The notes below the pieces were generated by a model. The model saw only the letters and a list, made by a program, of their open reading frames with translations. It was not told the DNA's origin and did not search any database. From positions 62,001 through 126,000 of the forward strand of contig VFJY01000050.1 in assembly GCA_009885825.1 (NCBI GenBank): a DNA stretch of 64,000 bases. The letters run 5' to 3'. This document shows positions 19,833-28,153 of this stretch, one piece after another. Positions within the stretch are counted from its first letter, which is position 1. Each line of letters begins with the position of its first letter. Origin of the DNA: Rhodobiaceae bacterium. Lineage in GTDB: Bacteria; Pseudomonadota; Alphaproteobacteria; Rhizobiales; Aestuariivirgaceae. Position numbers and translations under genes: made by a program.

Positions 19833-21188
19833 ATGAGGCGTACAATATCGGAAGCCGGGGTCACGGCCATGCTGGAACGCGAAAGAAACCTTTTCATCCA
19901 GCGCAACCCTAAATCCAAGAGGCATTCCGATTATGCGGCGAGGAATTGGCTGCGCGGCGTTCCCATGCACTGGATGGTGGATTGGGGAACCCCTTTTCCG
20001 CTTTTCGTTGAAAAAGCCCAGGGCGTTGACCTGACGGACGCCGACGGAAACACCTATATCGATTTCTGCCTGGGTGATACGGGTGCAATGTTTGGCCATT
20101 CGCCACCCCCAGTTGTAGAAACTCTCCAGCGGGAAGGGGCCAACGGTTTTACCACCATGATGCCCTCGGCAAATGCCGCAAAAGTGGGTCAGCTCCTTGA
20201 AAACCGCTTCAAGCTGCCCACCTGGCAGGTCACGACTTCCGCCTCGGACGCCAACCGTTCCGTTTTACGCTGGTGTCGTGCCATTACGAACCGCCGGAAA
20301 ATACTGGTTTTTAACCATTGCTATCATGGCGCCGTCGATGAAACCTATGTTAACCTTGACAGCGGAAAGCCTGCCGCCGACTTGGCCTTGATCGGCGAAC
20401 CCCGCGATCTGACCGAGCTTACCAAAGTCGTCGAATTCAACGACATCCCGGCCCTCGAGGCAGCATTGGCGCCAGGCGATGTGGCCTGCGTTCTGGCCGA
20501 GCCCATCATGACCAATGTCGGCATGGTTCTGCCCGACGAAGGCTTCCACCGGGCTTTGCGCGAAATCACCCGCCGCACCGGCGCACTGCTTGTCATCGAT
20601 GAAACCCACTGCATGTCGTCGGGGCCCGGTGGCTACAGCGGCGAGCATGGCCTGGAGCCCGATGGCCTCGTTCTGGGAAAACCCATAGCCGGCGGCATTC
20701 CAGCTGCCGTCTACGGATTTTCGCAACCCGTCACCAACCGCATTTGGGACTATCTCAAGACCCGTTCCCCCGGCCATTCCGGCATTGGCACCACATTGGC
20801 TGGCTCAAAAATCCAGCTGGCGCTGATGGAAACCGTGCTCGAAACCTATTTCACCCGTGAGGCCTTCGCGCCCCTGATCGCGCTCGCCAAGAAACTTGAG
20901 AAGGGCCTGTCGGATACCATCATAAAACATGGCGCCCCCTGGCATGTGGTTCGGGCGGGTGCCCGCGTTGAATTCATGTGCTGTCCAAATCGCCCGCGCA
21001 ATGGCGGCGAAGCGGCGAAGATGATCCACCAGCCCATCGATATGGCTGTCCATCATCACCTTTTAAATCGCGGCATCATCATGACGCCGTTTCACAACAT
21101 GCTGCTCATCTGCCCGGCCACAACCGCGGCGCACGTCGACAGAATGATCGAAGGTTTGGATCACTGCCTCGATGAACTGATGAGCTAA
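19833..21188 (+). CDS. class III (ornithine/GSA-type) PLP aminotransferase
   Basis: The 451-residue enzyme resembles the glutamate-1-semialdehyde aminomutase branch of class III transaminases: DGNTYIDFCLGDTGAMFGH, SASDANRSVLRWCRA (where GSA aminomutase has GTEA), VIDETH with D256, and the PLP Lys K283 in LVLGKPIAGG. The SASDAN segment argues against hemL function. It is followed 14 bp later by a glutamine-synthetase-like gene on the same strand, so it likely acts on the amino or aldehyde group of a glutamylated or related amine. AAGGA precedes the ATG. Confidence 0.87.
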   Translation: MRRTISEAGVTAMLERERNLFIQRNPKSKRHSDYAARNWLRGVPMHWMVDWGTPFPLFVEKAQGVDLTDADGNTYIDFCLGDTGAMFGHSPPPVVETLQREGANGFTTMMPSANAAKVGQLLENRFKLPTWQVTTSASDANRSVLRWCRAITNRRKILVFNHCYHGAVDETYVNLDSGKPAADLALIGEPRDLTELTKVVEFNDIPALEAALAPGDVACVLAEPIMTNVGMVLPDEGFHRALREITRRTGALLVIDETHCMSSGPGGYSGEHGLEPDGLVLGKPIAGGIPAAVYGFSQPVTNRIWDYLKTRSPGHSGIGTTLAGSKIQLALMETVLETYFTREAFAPLIALAKKLEKGLSDTIIKHGAPWHVVRAGARVEFMCCPNRPRNGGEAAKMIHQPIDMAVHHHLLNRGIIMTPFHNMLLICPATTAAHVDRMIEGLDHCLDELMS

Positions 21189-21202
21189 GTAGGAGACAGA
21201 AA

Positions 21203-22582
21203 ATGTCTATGGTATTTCCAAGGCGCGAAGCGGAAGCCCAGGCCTTCCTCGAAAATAATCCTGACATCACCAGCATTCAGGTGATCTGGACCGATATGTG
21301 CGGCGTCGCCCGCGGCAAGGTTCTTCGGCGCGATGAGCTGGTGCCCGCATGGAAGGACGGTCGCTTCATGCCGATTTCCGCCCTCGTGCTCGATATCACC
21401 GGGCAGGATGTTCCCGAAACCGGCTTGGTCTTCGACGAAGGCGACCGCGACATGCTGCTCTGGCCCGTGCCCGAAAGTCTGGTGCGCATTCCCTGGATGC
21501 CGGAACCCACAGCGCAATATCTGGCCTCGGTCCATGACCTCGACGGAACACCCCATTATGCCGATCCGCGCAACGCGCTGGAAGCCATCGTCAAGAGGTT
21601 CCAAACGGAATTGAACATGACGCCCGTGGGCGCTGTGGAGCTTGAGTTCTTCCTCATGGACCGCGCGTCAGCCATCGCCGGCGAACCACGGGCGCCCAAA
21701 TCTCTCATCAACGAACACCGCCCGCAGCACTACCAAGCCTATTACCTGCAGGACCTTGAGGATTTCCAGCCCTTCTTCACCGATCTCTACGCCTATTGCG
21801 ATGCGCAAGGCCTGCCCGCCAAAACCCTGATCTCCGAATATGCCCCGGGCCAGATGGAAATCGTTTTGCGCCATAGGGCCGACGTGCTGAAAGCCTGCGA
21901 TGAGGGCATCATGCTCAAGCGCGTGATCAAGGCAACCGCCGAAAAGCATGGCATGGTGGCGACTTTCATGGCCAAGCCCTATGCCCAATGGACGGGTTCC
22001 GGCATGCACATCCACGTGAGCCTCGGCGATGAACAGGGCAACAACCTGTTTGCCACCGATGACCCCACGACCAATGAGCTGATGATGCATGCGGTGGGTG
22101 GCCTCAAGGCCGCGATGGCTGAATCCATGTTGATCTTTGCTCCCAACGCCAATTCCTACCGCCGCTTCCGCCGCAATTCCTACGCGCCGGTGTCAGCCAG
22201 CTGGGGCATCAATAACCGCACCGTGTCGATCCGCATTCCAGCCGGCGCGGCCAACGCCTGCCACATCGAACACCGGCCATCGGGGGCTGATGCTAACCCT
22301 TACTTGGTCATGGCGGCGATTCTCGCCGGCATGCATTACGGCATCACCGAGAAGTCCGATCCCGGCAATCCCGTCGTCGGCAATGGCTATGAAAAGCGCG
22401 CCAAATATATTCCTGGCAACTGGTTTGATGCCATCGACGCCTTCTGGCGCGCCTCAATCCTCAAGGAATATTTCGGCAAGCCCTTCGTCGATGCCTATTG
22501 CACGGTGAAAGAAGTGGAGGCCGACCGCTTCTATGCCGAACCGACCTTGCGCGATTTCGAGTGGTATCTGCGCGTCGTCTGA
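21203..22582 (+). CDS. second glutamine-synthetase-family ligase
   Basis: The 459-residue protein has AGGAG 7 nt before its ATG, the N-terminal beta-grasp (IQVIWTDMCGVARGKVLRRDEL), and the catalytic domain with GAVELEFFLM, GSGMHIHVSL and IEHRPSGADANPYLVMAA. As in PuuA/GlnT-like enzymes it should form gamma-glutamyl amides from glutamate, an amine and ATP. It differs widely from the paralogue at 14218-15594, so the two are not a recent duplication. It is co-transcribed with the class III aminotransferase. Confidence 0.87.
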   Translation: MSMVFPRREAEAQAFLENNPDITSIQVIWTDMCGVARGKVLRRDELVPAWKDGRFMPISALVLDITGQDVPETGLVFDEGDRDMLLWPVPESLVRIPWMPEPTAQYLASVHDLDGTPHYADPRNALEAIVKRFQTELNMTPVGAVELEFFLMDRASAIAGEPRAPKSLINEHRPQHYQAYYLQDLEDFQPFFTDLYAYCDAQGLPAKTLISEYAPGQMEIVLRHRADVLKACDEGIMLKRVIKATAEKHGMVATFMAKPYAQWTGSGMHIHVSLGDEQGNNLFATDDPTTNELMMHAVGGLKAAMAESMLIFAPNANSYRRFRRNSYAPVSASWGINNRTVSIRIPAGAANACHIEHRPSGADANPYLVMAAILAGMHYGITEKSDPGNPVVGNGYEKRAKYIPGNWFDAIDAFWRASILKEYFGKPFVDAYCTVKEVEADRFYAEPTLRDFEWYLRVV

Positions 22583-22606
22583 TTTTTCTAGCGCGTCTTG
22601 CTATCA

Positions 22607-22638
22607 CGCATGGCTGGGTTACAACACTCAGCCATGCG
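22607..22638 (+). repeat. inverted repeat spanning the start codon of the next gene
   Basis: A perfect 10-bp inverted repeat (cgcatggctg / cagccatgcg), extendable by three inner pairs including one G-T, encloses the ATG at 22634. In the mRNA the start codon would lie in the 3' arm of the stem. No Shine-Dalgarno sequence is visible before this ATG. Confidence 0.6.
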
Positions 22639-23665
22639 AAGCTCAAAATCCATCCACATCATCAACTGCCATGCCGAAGGCGAGGTGGGCGATGTCATTG
22701 TGGGAGGTGTGGCGCCGCCCCCTGGCGCCACCATCTGGGAGCAATCCCGTTTCATCGCCGAGGATAAAACCCTCCGAAATTTCGTCCTGAATGAGCCCCG
22801 GGGCGGCGTGTTCCGCCATGTCAATTTGCTCGTGCCACCCAAGCACCCGGAAGCCCAGATGGGCTTCATCATCATGGAGCCCGAGGATACGCCTCCCATG
22901 TCTGGCTCAAATTGCATCTGCGTGGCAACCGTGCTGCTCGACACCGGCATAATCCCCATGGTCGAACCGGTAACCCATCTCAAGCTCGAAGCCCCGGCTG
23001 GCCTTGTTGAAATCACCGCCCATTGCCAAGGCGGCAAGGCCACCCGCATCACCCTCCGCAATGTCGCGTCCTTTGCAGACCGTTTGCAGGTGCCCCTCGA
23101 AATTGAAGGTCACGGAATAATCCTCGTCGACACCGCCTATGGTGGCGACAGCTTCGTGTTGGCCGACGCAAAATCACTGGGCTTTGCCATGCTGCCAGAC
23201 GAGGCCCGCGACATCGCCGTCATGGGTCGCAAAATCGCCACCGCCGCCAACCAGCAATTGGGTTTCGCGCATCCCACCCTGCCCGATTGGAAACATTTTT
23301 CCTTCTGCTTCATGACCGGACCATTGGAGCGCATTGATGATACGCTTTCCAGCCGCAACGCCTGCGTGGTGAAGCCCGGCAAGCTTGATCGCTCACCAAC
23401 CGGCACCGGCTGCTCGGCCCTCATGGCGGTGCTGCATGCCAAGGGCCGCATGCAAATTGGCGAGAAATTCATCGGCCGATCAATCATCGAAAGCCGTTTC
23501 ATCGGCGAGATCGCCGAAGAAACCACCGTCGGCAATCATAAGGCCATTATCCCCACCATCACCGGCTCTGCCTGGGTCACAGGCCAAACCACCCTCCTGC
23601 TTGACCCCGGCGATCCATGGCCGCAAGGATACAAGATTGCCGACACCTGGCCAAAGGACCCGTGA
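22634..23665 (+). CDS. proline racemase / hydroxyproline dehydratase family protein
   Basis: The 343-residue protein starts [20 protein letters not shown] and has the two-lobed proline racemase fold. The two catalytic positions read Ser (S90 in MSGSNC, where racemases have MCGHN) and Thr (T256 in DRSPTGTG, where racemases have DRSPCGTG). A Cys/Thr pair marks trans-3-hydroxyproline dehydratases; Ser/Thr is neither the racemase nor the classical dehydratase pair. It is the first gene of the overlapping sugar-acid operon, which is an odd place for proline metabolism. In-frame TTG 22598 and ATG 22610 are alternative starts. Confidence 0.85.
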   Translation: MRSSKSIHIINCHAEGEVGDVIVGGVAPPPGATIWEQSRFIAEDKTLRNFVLNEPRGGVFRHVNLLVPPKHPEAQMGFIIMEPEDTPPMSGSNCICVATVLLDTGIIPMVEPVTHLKLEAPAGLVEITAHCQGGKATRITLRNVASFADRLQVPLEIEGHGIILVDTAYGGDSFVLADAKSLGFAMLPDEARDIAVMGRKIATAANQQLGFAHPTLPDWKHFSFCFMTGPLERIDDTLSSRNACVVKPGKLDRSPTGTGCSALMAVLHAKGRMQIGEKFIGRSIIESRFIGEIAEETTVGNHKAIIPTITGSAWVTGQTTLLLDPGDPWPQGYKIADTWPKDP

Positions 23666-23667
23666 AC

Positions 23668-24663
23668 ATGAACATCGTCCAGATAATCGACAGCAAAAAC
23701 AAACGCCGTGTCGGCCTCGTCGATGGCGATAAAGTCATTCTCCTCAAACGCGTATCGCACACCACAGAGCTGGCGACATTTGCATTGAACGAAAGGCTGA
23801 AACTCTCGAATGCCGCAAAGTCCCTGATCACGAGTTCTACCGAAAACTACGCCGCAGCCCTGAAAGAAAACCGCCTGCTGCCACCAGTGGATCACGAAGA
23901 CCCCGCCCACTGCATGATTGCTGGAACTGGCCTCACTCATTTGGGTTCTGCCTCAGCTCGCGACGCCATGCACGTCAAGTTGGAGGGCAAAGCCACCGAA
24001 CTGACCGACTCGCTCAAAATGTTCAAGATGGGACTGGAAGGCGGCAGGCCCGCAAAAGGCGAAACGGGTGTGCAACCCGAATGGTTCTATAAAGGCGACG
24101 GTTCATGGCTTGTGCCGCCCGGTGCCGTGCTGCCCAAACCTGCCTTCGCCCTGGACGGCGGCGAGGAACCGGAACTCACCGGCCTCTACATGATCGATGC
24201 CAAGGGCAGACCCATGCGCCTGGGCTTCGCGCTCGGCAATGAATATTCAGATCACATCACCGAGCGCCAGAACTATCTCTACCTCGCCCACTCAAAACTC
24301 CGGCACTGCGCCATTGGCCCTGAAATGATTGCGGGGATTCCCCCCAACCACATCGAAGGCACGAGCCGCATCAAGCGTGGCGGCAAGGTGATATGGGAAA
24401 AACCCTTTCTCACCGGCGAAGCCAATATGTCTCACACGATAGCCAATCTTGAATACCACCATTTCAAATATGAAGGTTTCCGGAGGCCCGGCGACGTGCA
24501 TATTCATTTCTTCGGCACCGGAACCCTCAGCATCGCCGATGGAATTGTAACCGAGGATGGCGATGAATTTGAAATATCGGCGCCAGCGTTTGGCGCTGCC
24601 CTCCGCAATCGCCTGAAAGCAGTCAAACAAAACTACAAACCTGGCGGAGTAAAACCTCTTTGA
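23668..24663 (+). CDS. GguC/AraD1 family protein (FAH fold)
   Basis: The 331-residue protein matches the AraD1/GguC group: IAGTGLTHLGSASARDAMH, QPEWFYKGDG, GNEYSDHITERQNYLYLAHSK and FFGTGTLS. The fold is that of fumarylacetoacetate hydrolase, and the group is linked to pentose and sugar-acid catabolism, with 2-keto-3-deoxy-arabinonate or related dehydration proposed. It starts 2 bp after the previous gene and overlaps dgoK, so it belongs to this sugar-acid operon. The exact reaction is uncertain. Confidence 0.82.
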   Translation: MNIVQIIDSKNKRRVGLVDGDKVILLKRVSHTTELATFALNERLKLSNAAKSLITSSTENYAAALKENRLLPPVDHEDPAHCMIAGTGLTHLGSASARDAMHVKLEGKATELTDSLKMFKMGLEGGRPAKGETGVQPEWFYKGDGSWLVPPGAVLPKPAFALDGGEEPELTGLYMIDAKGRPMRLGFALGNEYSDHITERQNYLYLAHSKLRHCAIGPEMIAGIPPNHIEGTSRIKRGGKVIWEKPFLTGEANMSHTIANLEYHHFKYEGFRRPGDVHIHFFGTGTLSIADGIVTEDGDEFEISAPAFGAALRNRLKAVKQNYKPGGVKPL

Positions 24664-25550
24664 GTTTCATCGCACTCGATTGGGGAACCACATCATTTCG
24701 CGCTTACTGCGTGGGAGCTGGCGGAGCTGTTCTCGAAACCATAGCAGCCCCCCAGGGCATTCTTGCCGTCCAGAATGGTGCCTTTGACGATGCTTTGGAA
24801 AACCACATAGGCCAGTGGGACAAGGCAACGCCCATTTTGGCATCCGGCATGATCACCAGCAGGCAGGGCTGGATCGAACTGCCCTATATCAACTGCCCCG
24901 CAAACCTGAAATCCATCGCCGCCGCCATCAAGGCCCACACATCCAAACAAGGCCGCAGGATTTTCTTCGTGCCCGGCATAAGTGCGCGCAGCAGCGATGG
25001 CATCCCCGATGTCATCCGCGGCGAAGAAACCCAGGTGCTGGGCGCAAGCCTGGGCGGCCAGGAATATTTCGTGACACCCGGAACCCACAGCAAATGGATT
25101 GAAGTGGCGGGCGGCAATATCACGGGCTTTGCCACCTACATGACGGGTGAAGTTTTCGCCATTCTGAAAACCCATTCAATACTCGGTCGTTTGATGACCG
25201 GCGACGTGAACAATGAGGAAGCCTTCGCGCGCGGCGTCCATGCGGCCCTGAAAGATCCATGCGGATTTTTGCACCGCATATTTTCTGTTCGCACCCTAGC
25301 CCTCTTCAATGAAATGCCAAGCGACCATTTGAGTTCATGCCTTTCGGGCCATGTCATCGGCACCGAGATTGCACACGCTGTCACCCACCATTCAAAGTCG
25401 GCCCAGTACACAATTCTGGCTTCCCCAGCACTGGCCCAACACTATGTGGCCGCCATGAAAATTGCAGGCCTGACTGTACATTTCAGCCCACCCGATATTG
25501 CGGTCAAGGGCCTCGCTTTAATTGCCAAAACAGCAGGACTGATCCCATGA
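24660..25550 (+). CDS. dgoK: 2-dehydro-3-deoxygalactonokinase
   Basis: DgoK phosphorylates 2-keto-3-deoxygalactonate at O-6. The 296-residue protein starts with a TTG codon (24660) giving SFIALDWGTTSFRAYCV, the ATP-binding phosphate-1 motif of the family, and contains GEETQVLGA and TPGTHSKWI. It overlaps the upstream gene by 4 nt and dgoA by 4 nt, so translational coupling is likely. Length is normal. Confidence 0.92.
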   Translation: MSFIALDWGTTSFRAYCVGAGGAVLETIAAPQGILAVQNGAFDDALENHIGQWDKATPILASGMITSRQGWIELPYINCPANLKSIAAAIKAHTSKQGRRIFFVPGISARSSDGIPDVIRGEETQVLGASLGGQEYFVTPGTHSKWIEVAGGNITGFATYMTGEVFAILKTHSILGRLMTGDVNNEEAFARGVHAALKDPCGFLHRIFSVRTLALFNEMPSDHLSSCLSGHVIGTEIAHAVTHHSKSAQYTILASPALAQHYVAAMKIAGLTVHFSPPDIAVKGLALIAKTAGLIP

Positions 25551-26173
25551 ATTTTGCCGATGCCATAGCTGAATGCGGCCTGATCGCCATCCTGCGCGGC
25601 GTCAAGACGAGTGATGTAATTGCGGTGGGTGAAGCCCTCCATGACGCTGGAATTCGCGTTGCCGAAATCCCATTGAACTCACCCTATCCCTTCATCTCAA
25701 TTGAAAAGATGAGCGCCCATTTCCAGGGCAAACTCATCGTCGGCGCAGGCACCGTATTGAGCCTGCAGGACGTCAATATGTTGAAAACCCACAAAGGCCA
25801 AATCAGTGTCTCCCCGGATTGCAACGAAGCGGTTATCAGGCGCGCCATTGAAGTTGGCCTGGTGCCGTTGCCCGGCGTTTTCACGCCAACTGAAGCCTTC
25901 GCCGCAAATCGCTTTGGCGCCTCCCATCTCAAGCTGTTTCCTGCCGAAGCCGCAAGCCCTGTTACAGTGAAAGCCTGGCGCGCCGTCTTGCCAAAGCATG
26001 TCTGCATTTATGCCGTTGGTGGCATTACGCCAAACAATATGCAAAGCTGGATTGATGCCGGTGCTGCGGGCTTTGGCATCGGTTCAAACATTTACAAACC
26101 GGGCTTTACAGCCGATGACGTTTCAAAGAACGCCAGGGAATTCGGGACCGCGTGGAGGGCTCTCAAGAGATGA
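25547..26173 (+). CDS. dgoA: 2-dehydro-3-deoxy-6-phosphogalactonate aldolase
   Basis: The 208-residue KDPG/KDPGal aldolase starts [19 protein letters not shown] and has the catalytic Lys in [11 protein letters not shown], the GAGTVL segment and the phosphate-binding [10 protein letters not shown] and GIGSNIY. It cleaves KDPGal to pyruvate and glyceraldehyde-3-phosphate. It overlaps dgoK (ATGA) and the next SDR gene (ATGA). No galactonate dehydratase (dgoD) gene is present in the operon. Confidence 0.92.
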   Translation: MNFADAIAECGLIAILRGVKTSDVIAVGEALHDAGIRVAEIPLNSPYPFISIEKMSAHFQGKLIVGAGTVLSLQDVNMLKTHKGQISVSPDCNEAVIRRAIEVGLVPLPGVFTPTEAFAANRFGASHLKLFPAEAASPVTVKAWRAVLPKHVCIYAVGGITPNNMQSWIDAGAAGFGIGSNIYKPGFTADDVSKNAREFGTAWRALKR

Positions 26174-26910
26174 AAGTTGCAATCGTAACAGGGGCAGGTT
26201 CCGGTATTGGGAGAGCCTCGGCTAAAGCTCTGGCAGAAGCGGGATTCACCGTTGTTCTGGCCGGACGCCGGGCTGACGCTCTGAACGCCGTCGCCGCTGA
26301 AATCGGCAGCAACGCCACGGCCATTCCGACCAACGTCATGGACCCAAAATCCGTGGCCAATCTCTTTGTCAAAACAAAAGAAAAATTTGGCCGCCTTGAC
26401 CTGCTCTTCAACAATGCGGGCTCCGGCGCGCCCGGCACGATCAACCTCGAAGACCTCACCTTCGAACAATGGCAGAATGTCGTGGCCACCAATCTCACCG
26501 GACCCTTCCTCTGCACCCAGGAGGCCTTCCGCATCATGAAGGCGCAAACCCCGAGGGGCGGCCGCATCATCAACAACGGCTCCATCTCAGCCCACGTGCC
26601 GCGGCCAAACTCCGCCCCCTACACCTCCACCAAGCACGCCATCACCGGGCTCACCAAGTCAACTTCGCTCGATGGCCGCAAATATGACATCGCCTGCGGC
26701 CAAGTTGACATTGGCAACGCGGCAAGCGGCATGGCCTCCAATATGGGTGCGGGCATGCCCCAGGCCAACGGAACCATAGCGCCCGAGCCCACCATGGATG
26801 TGGGCGATGTGGCCCGTTCCGTCGTTTTCATGGCCTCCCTGCCGCTTGATTCAAACGTCCAGTTCATGACGGTGATGGCCACCAAGATGCCGTTCATCGG
26901 AAGAGGCTGA
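26170..26910 (+). CDS. short-chain dehydrogenase/reductase
   Basis: The 246-residue SDR has TGAGSGIG for NAD(P), NNAG, and the catalytic Ser (NGSIS), Tyr and Lys (YTSTK). The substrate cannot be read from sequence; as the last gene of the dgoK-dgoA operon it is a candidate sugar or sugar-acid dehydrogenase. It overlaps dgoA by 4 nt; an ATG at 26152 is an alternative start. Its stop abuts that of the convergent lacI-type gene with no terminator between. Confidence 0.9.
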   Translation: MKVAIVTGAGSGIGRASAKALAEAGFTVVLAGRRADALNAVAAEIGSNATAIPTNVMDPKSVANLFVKTKEKFGRLDLLFNNAGSGAPGTINLEDLTFEQWQNVVATNLTGPFLCTQEAFRIMKAQTPRGGRIINNGSISAHVPRPNSAPYTSTKHAITGLTKSTSLDGRKYDIACGQVDIGNAASGMASNMGAGMPQANGTIAPEPTMDVGDVARSVVFMASLPLDSNVQFMTVMATKMPFIGRG

Positions 26911-27936
26911 TCAAGTCCTAGGGACAGGCCCCGTTGATCCCCGCACAATCAGATCAACAGTCCACAATTCATGAGGCTGGGCCGCTTCCGGATTGTTGAT
27001 TATCTCAATCAATAGCTCTGCAACGCGGCTGCCCGCCGCGCGAATGGACGATCGCACAGTGGTGAGCGACGGCACCAGACCTTCTGCGTTCAAGAATGGC
27101 AAACCATCATCGTGGGCAATCAGGGAAACGTCCGTACCTATCTGCAAACCCAGTTCATGAGCCGCCCGCATCGCGCCAGAAACAAACAGCATGCTGGAAA
27201 ACAGCAACGCCGATGGTTTGTTGTCCGACAAAAGCAGACGCTTGGTTTGCAGGTAGCCGTTTTCCTCCGTCATCGCATCGCTCGTCATGATGGCAGGATC
27301 GGCATTCAGGCCACAGGCCTTCAACGCAATCTCATAGCCTTGCCTGCGATGGGTCGCAAAGGTCATGGCCTCATTGCCATTGATCAACCCTATCCGCCGA
27401 TGACCAAGATCGGTCAATAGTTTGGTCGCCTGCCGAAATGCCCCGCGATTGTCGATATCAAGCCAGGCATAGCCTTCTTCAAGATCGCCGACGCGCCCAT
27501 GCACGATGAACGGCAACTCAAGCTCTGTCAGCAGCGCAATGCGAAAATCATTCAGCCGCGGCCCCATGACCACAACGCCGTCAACCGCACCGCTTTGCGC
27601 ATAGCGTTTGTAAACCGTTTCCTCGGCCTCTGAGCCTCCAACATGCAGCATCACGTCAAAACCACTGGCGCTGTAGACATCACCAGCACCCGCAATGAAA
27701 TCTGAAAAATGCGGATCAATCATCAATATGCGGTCCGACGGCAACACATGTCCGATCGCATGCGAGCGTCCGGTGGCGAGCCGCATGGCATGCGGGTTTG
27801 GACGATAGCCAACCTTGCGCGCCGCCTCCTCAACACGTCGACGCGTCTCAGCCCCCACTTCTGGATAACCATTGAGGGCTCGGCTCACTGTCGTGGGCGA
27901 CAGGTTGAGGTGCTTGGCTAACTGTTTGAGATTCAT
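26911..27936 (-). CDS. LacI family transcriptional regulator (AglR/ThuR-like)
   Basis: The 341-residue protein starts MNLKQLAKHLNLSPTTVSRALNGYPEVG, a clear LacI helix-turn-helix and hinge (YRPNPHAMRLATG), followed by a sugar-binding periplasmic-protein-like domain to SLIAHDDGLPF. It is divergent from the alpha-glucoside-type ABC transporter operon and very likely represses it. An operator-like palindrome lies 24 nt upstream of its own ATG, so autoregulation is expected. AAGG precedes the start at the right distance. It is also convergent with the dgo operon. Confidence 0.92.
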   Translation of the reverse strand: MNLKQLAKHLNLSPTTVSRALNGYPEVGAETRRRVEEAARKVGYRPNPHAMRLATGRSHAIGHVLPSDRILMIDPHFSDFIAGAGDVYSASGFDVMLHVGGSEAEETVYKRYAQSGAVDGVVVMGPRLNDFRIALLTELELPFIVHGRVGDLEEGYAWLDIDNRGAFRQATKLLTDLGHRRIGLINGNEAMTFATHRRQGYEIALKACGLNADPAIMTSDAMTEENGYLQTKRLLLSDNKPSALLFSSMLFVSGAMRAAHELGLQIGTDVSLIAHDDGLPFLNAEGLVPSLTTVRSSIRAAGSRVAELLIEIINNPEAAQPHELWTVDLIVRGSTGPVPRT

Positions 27937-27959
27937 CAAGTGAACCTTGCCACATTTCC

Positions 27960-27969
27960 AAAGCGCTTT
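27960..27969. promoter_or_regulatory. LacI-type operator O1
   Basis: The palindrome aaagcgcttt sits 24-33 nt upstream of the regulator start, in its expected leader. It shares this core with O2; flanks (tccaaagcgctttcaa) are imperfect. Confidence 0.7.
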
Positions 27970-28031
27970 CAATATTTAGACACACAGTTGGCGAGTTTCG
28001 CTGCGATGCAACATACAAAAGATAAAAATAC

Positions 28032-28060
28032 TTGACGACTAGTGTGGATTAGGCAATAGA
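28032..28060 (+). promoter_or_regulatory. possible promoter of the transporter operon
   Basis: TTGACG at 28032-28037 and a weak -10 AATAGA at 28055-28060 are 17 bp apart. The O2 operator begins 7 bp downstream, at the expected transcription start, so repressor binding there would block initiation. Confidence 0.45.
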
Positions 28061-28066
28061 TAAAAA

Positions 28067-28082
28067 TCCAAAGCGCTTTGGA
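28067..28082. promoter_or_regulatory. LacI-type operator O2
   Basis: A perfect 16-bp palindrome tccaaagcgctttgga with the central CG pair typical of LacI family sites, 72 bp before the start codon of the binding-protein gene. Its centre is 110 bp from that of O1, so looping between the two is possible. Confidence 0.85.
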
Positions 28083-28153
28083 AAAAACAATAGAAATACC
28101 AAAGCCCAAAAAAGTCGTGCCGACAGTTTTGTTTCAACAGGGAGGATTAAGCC

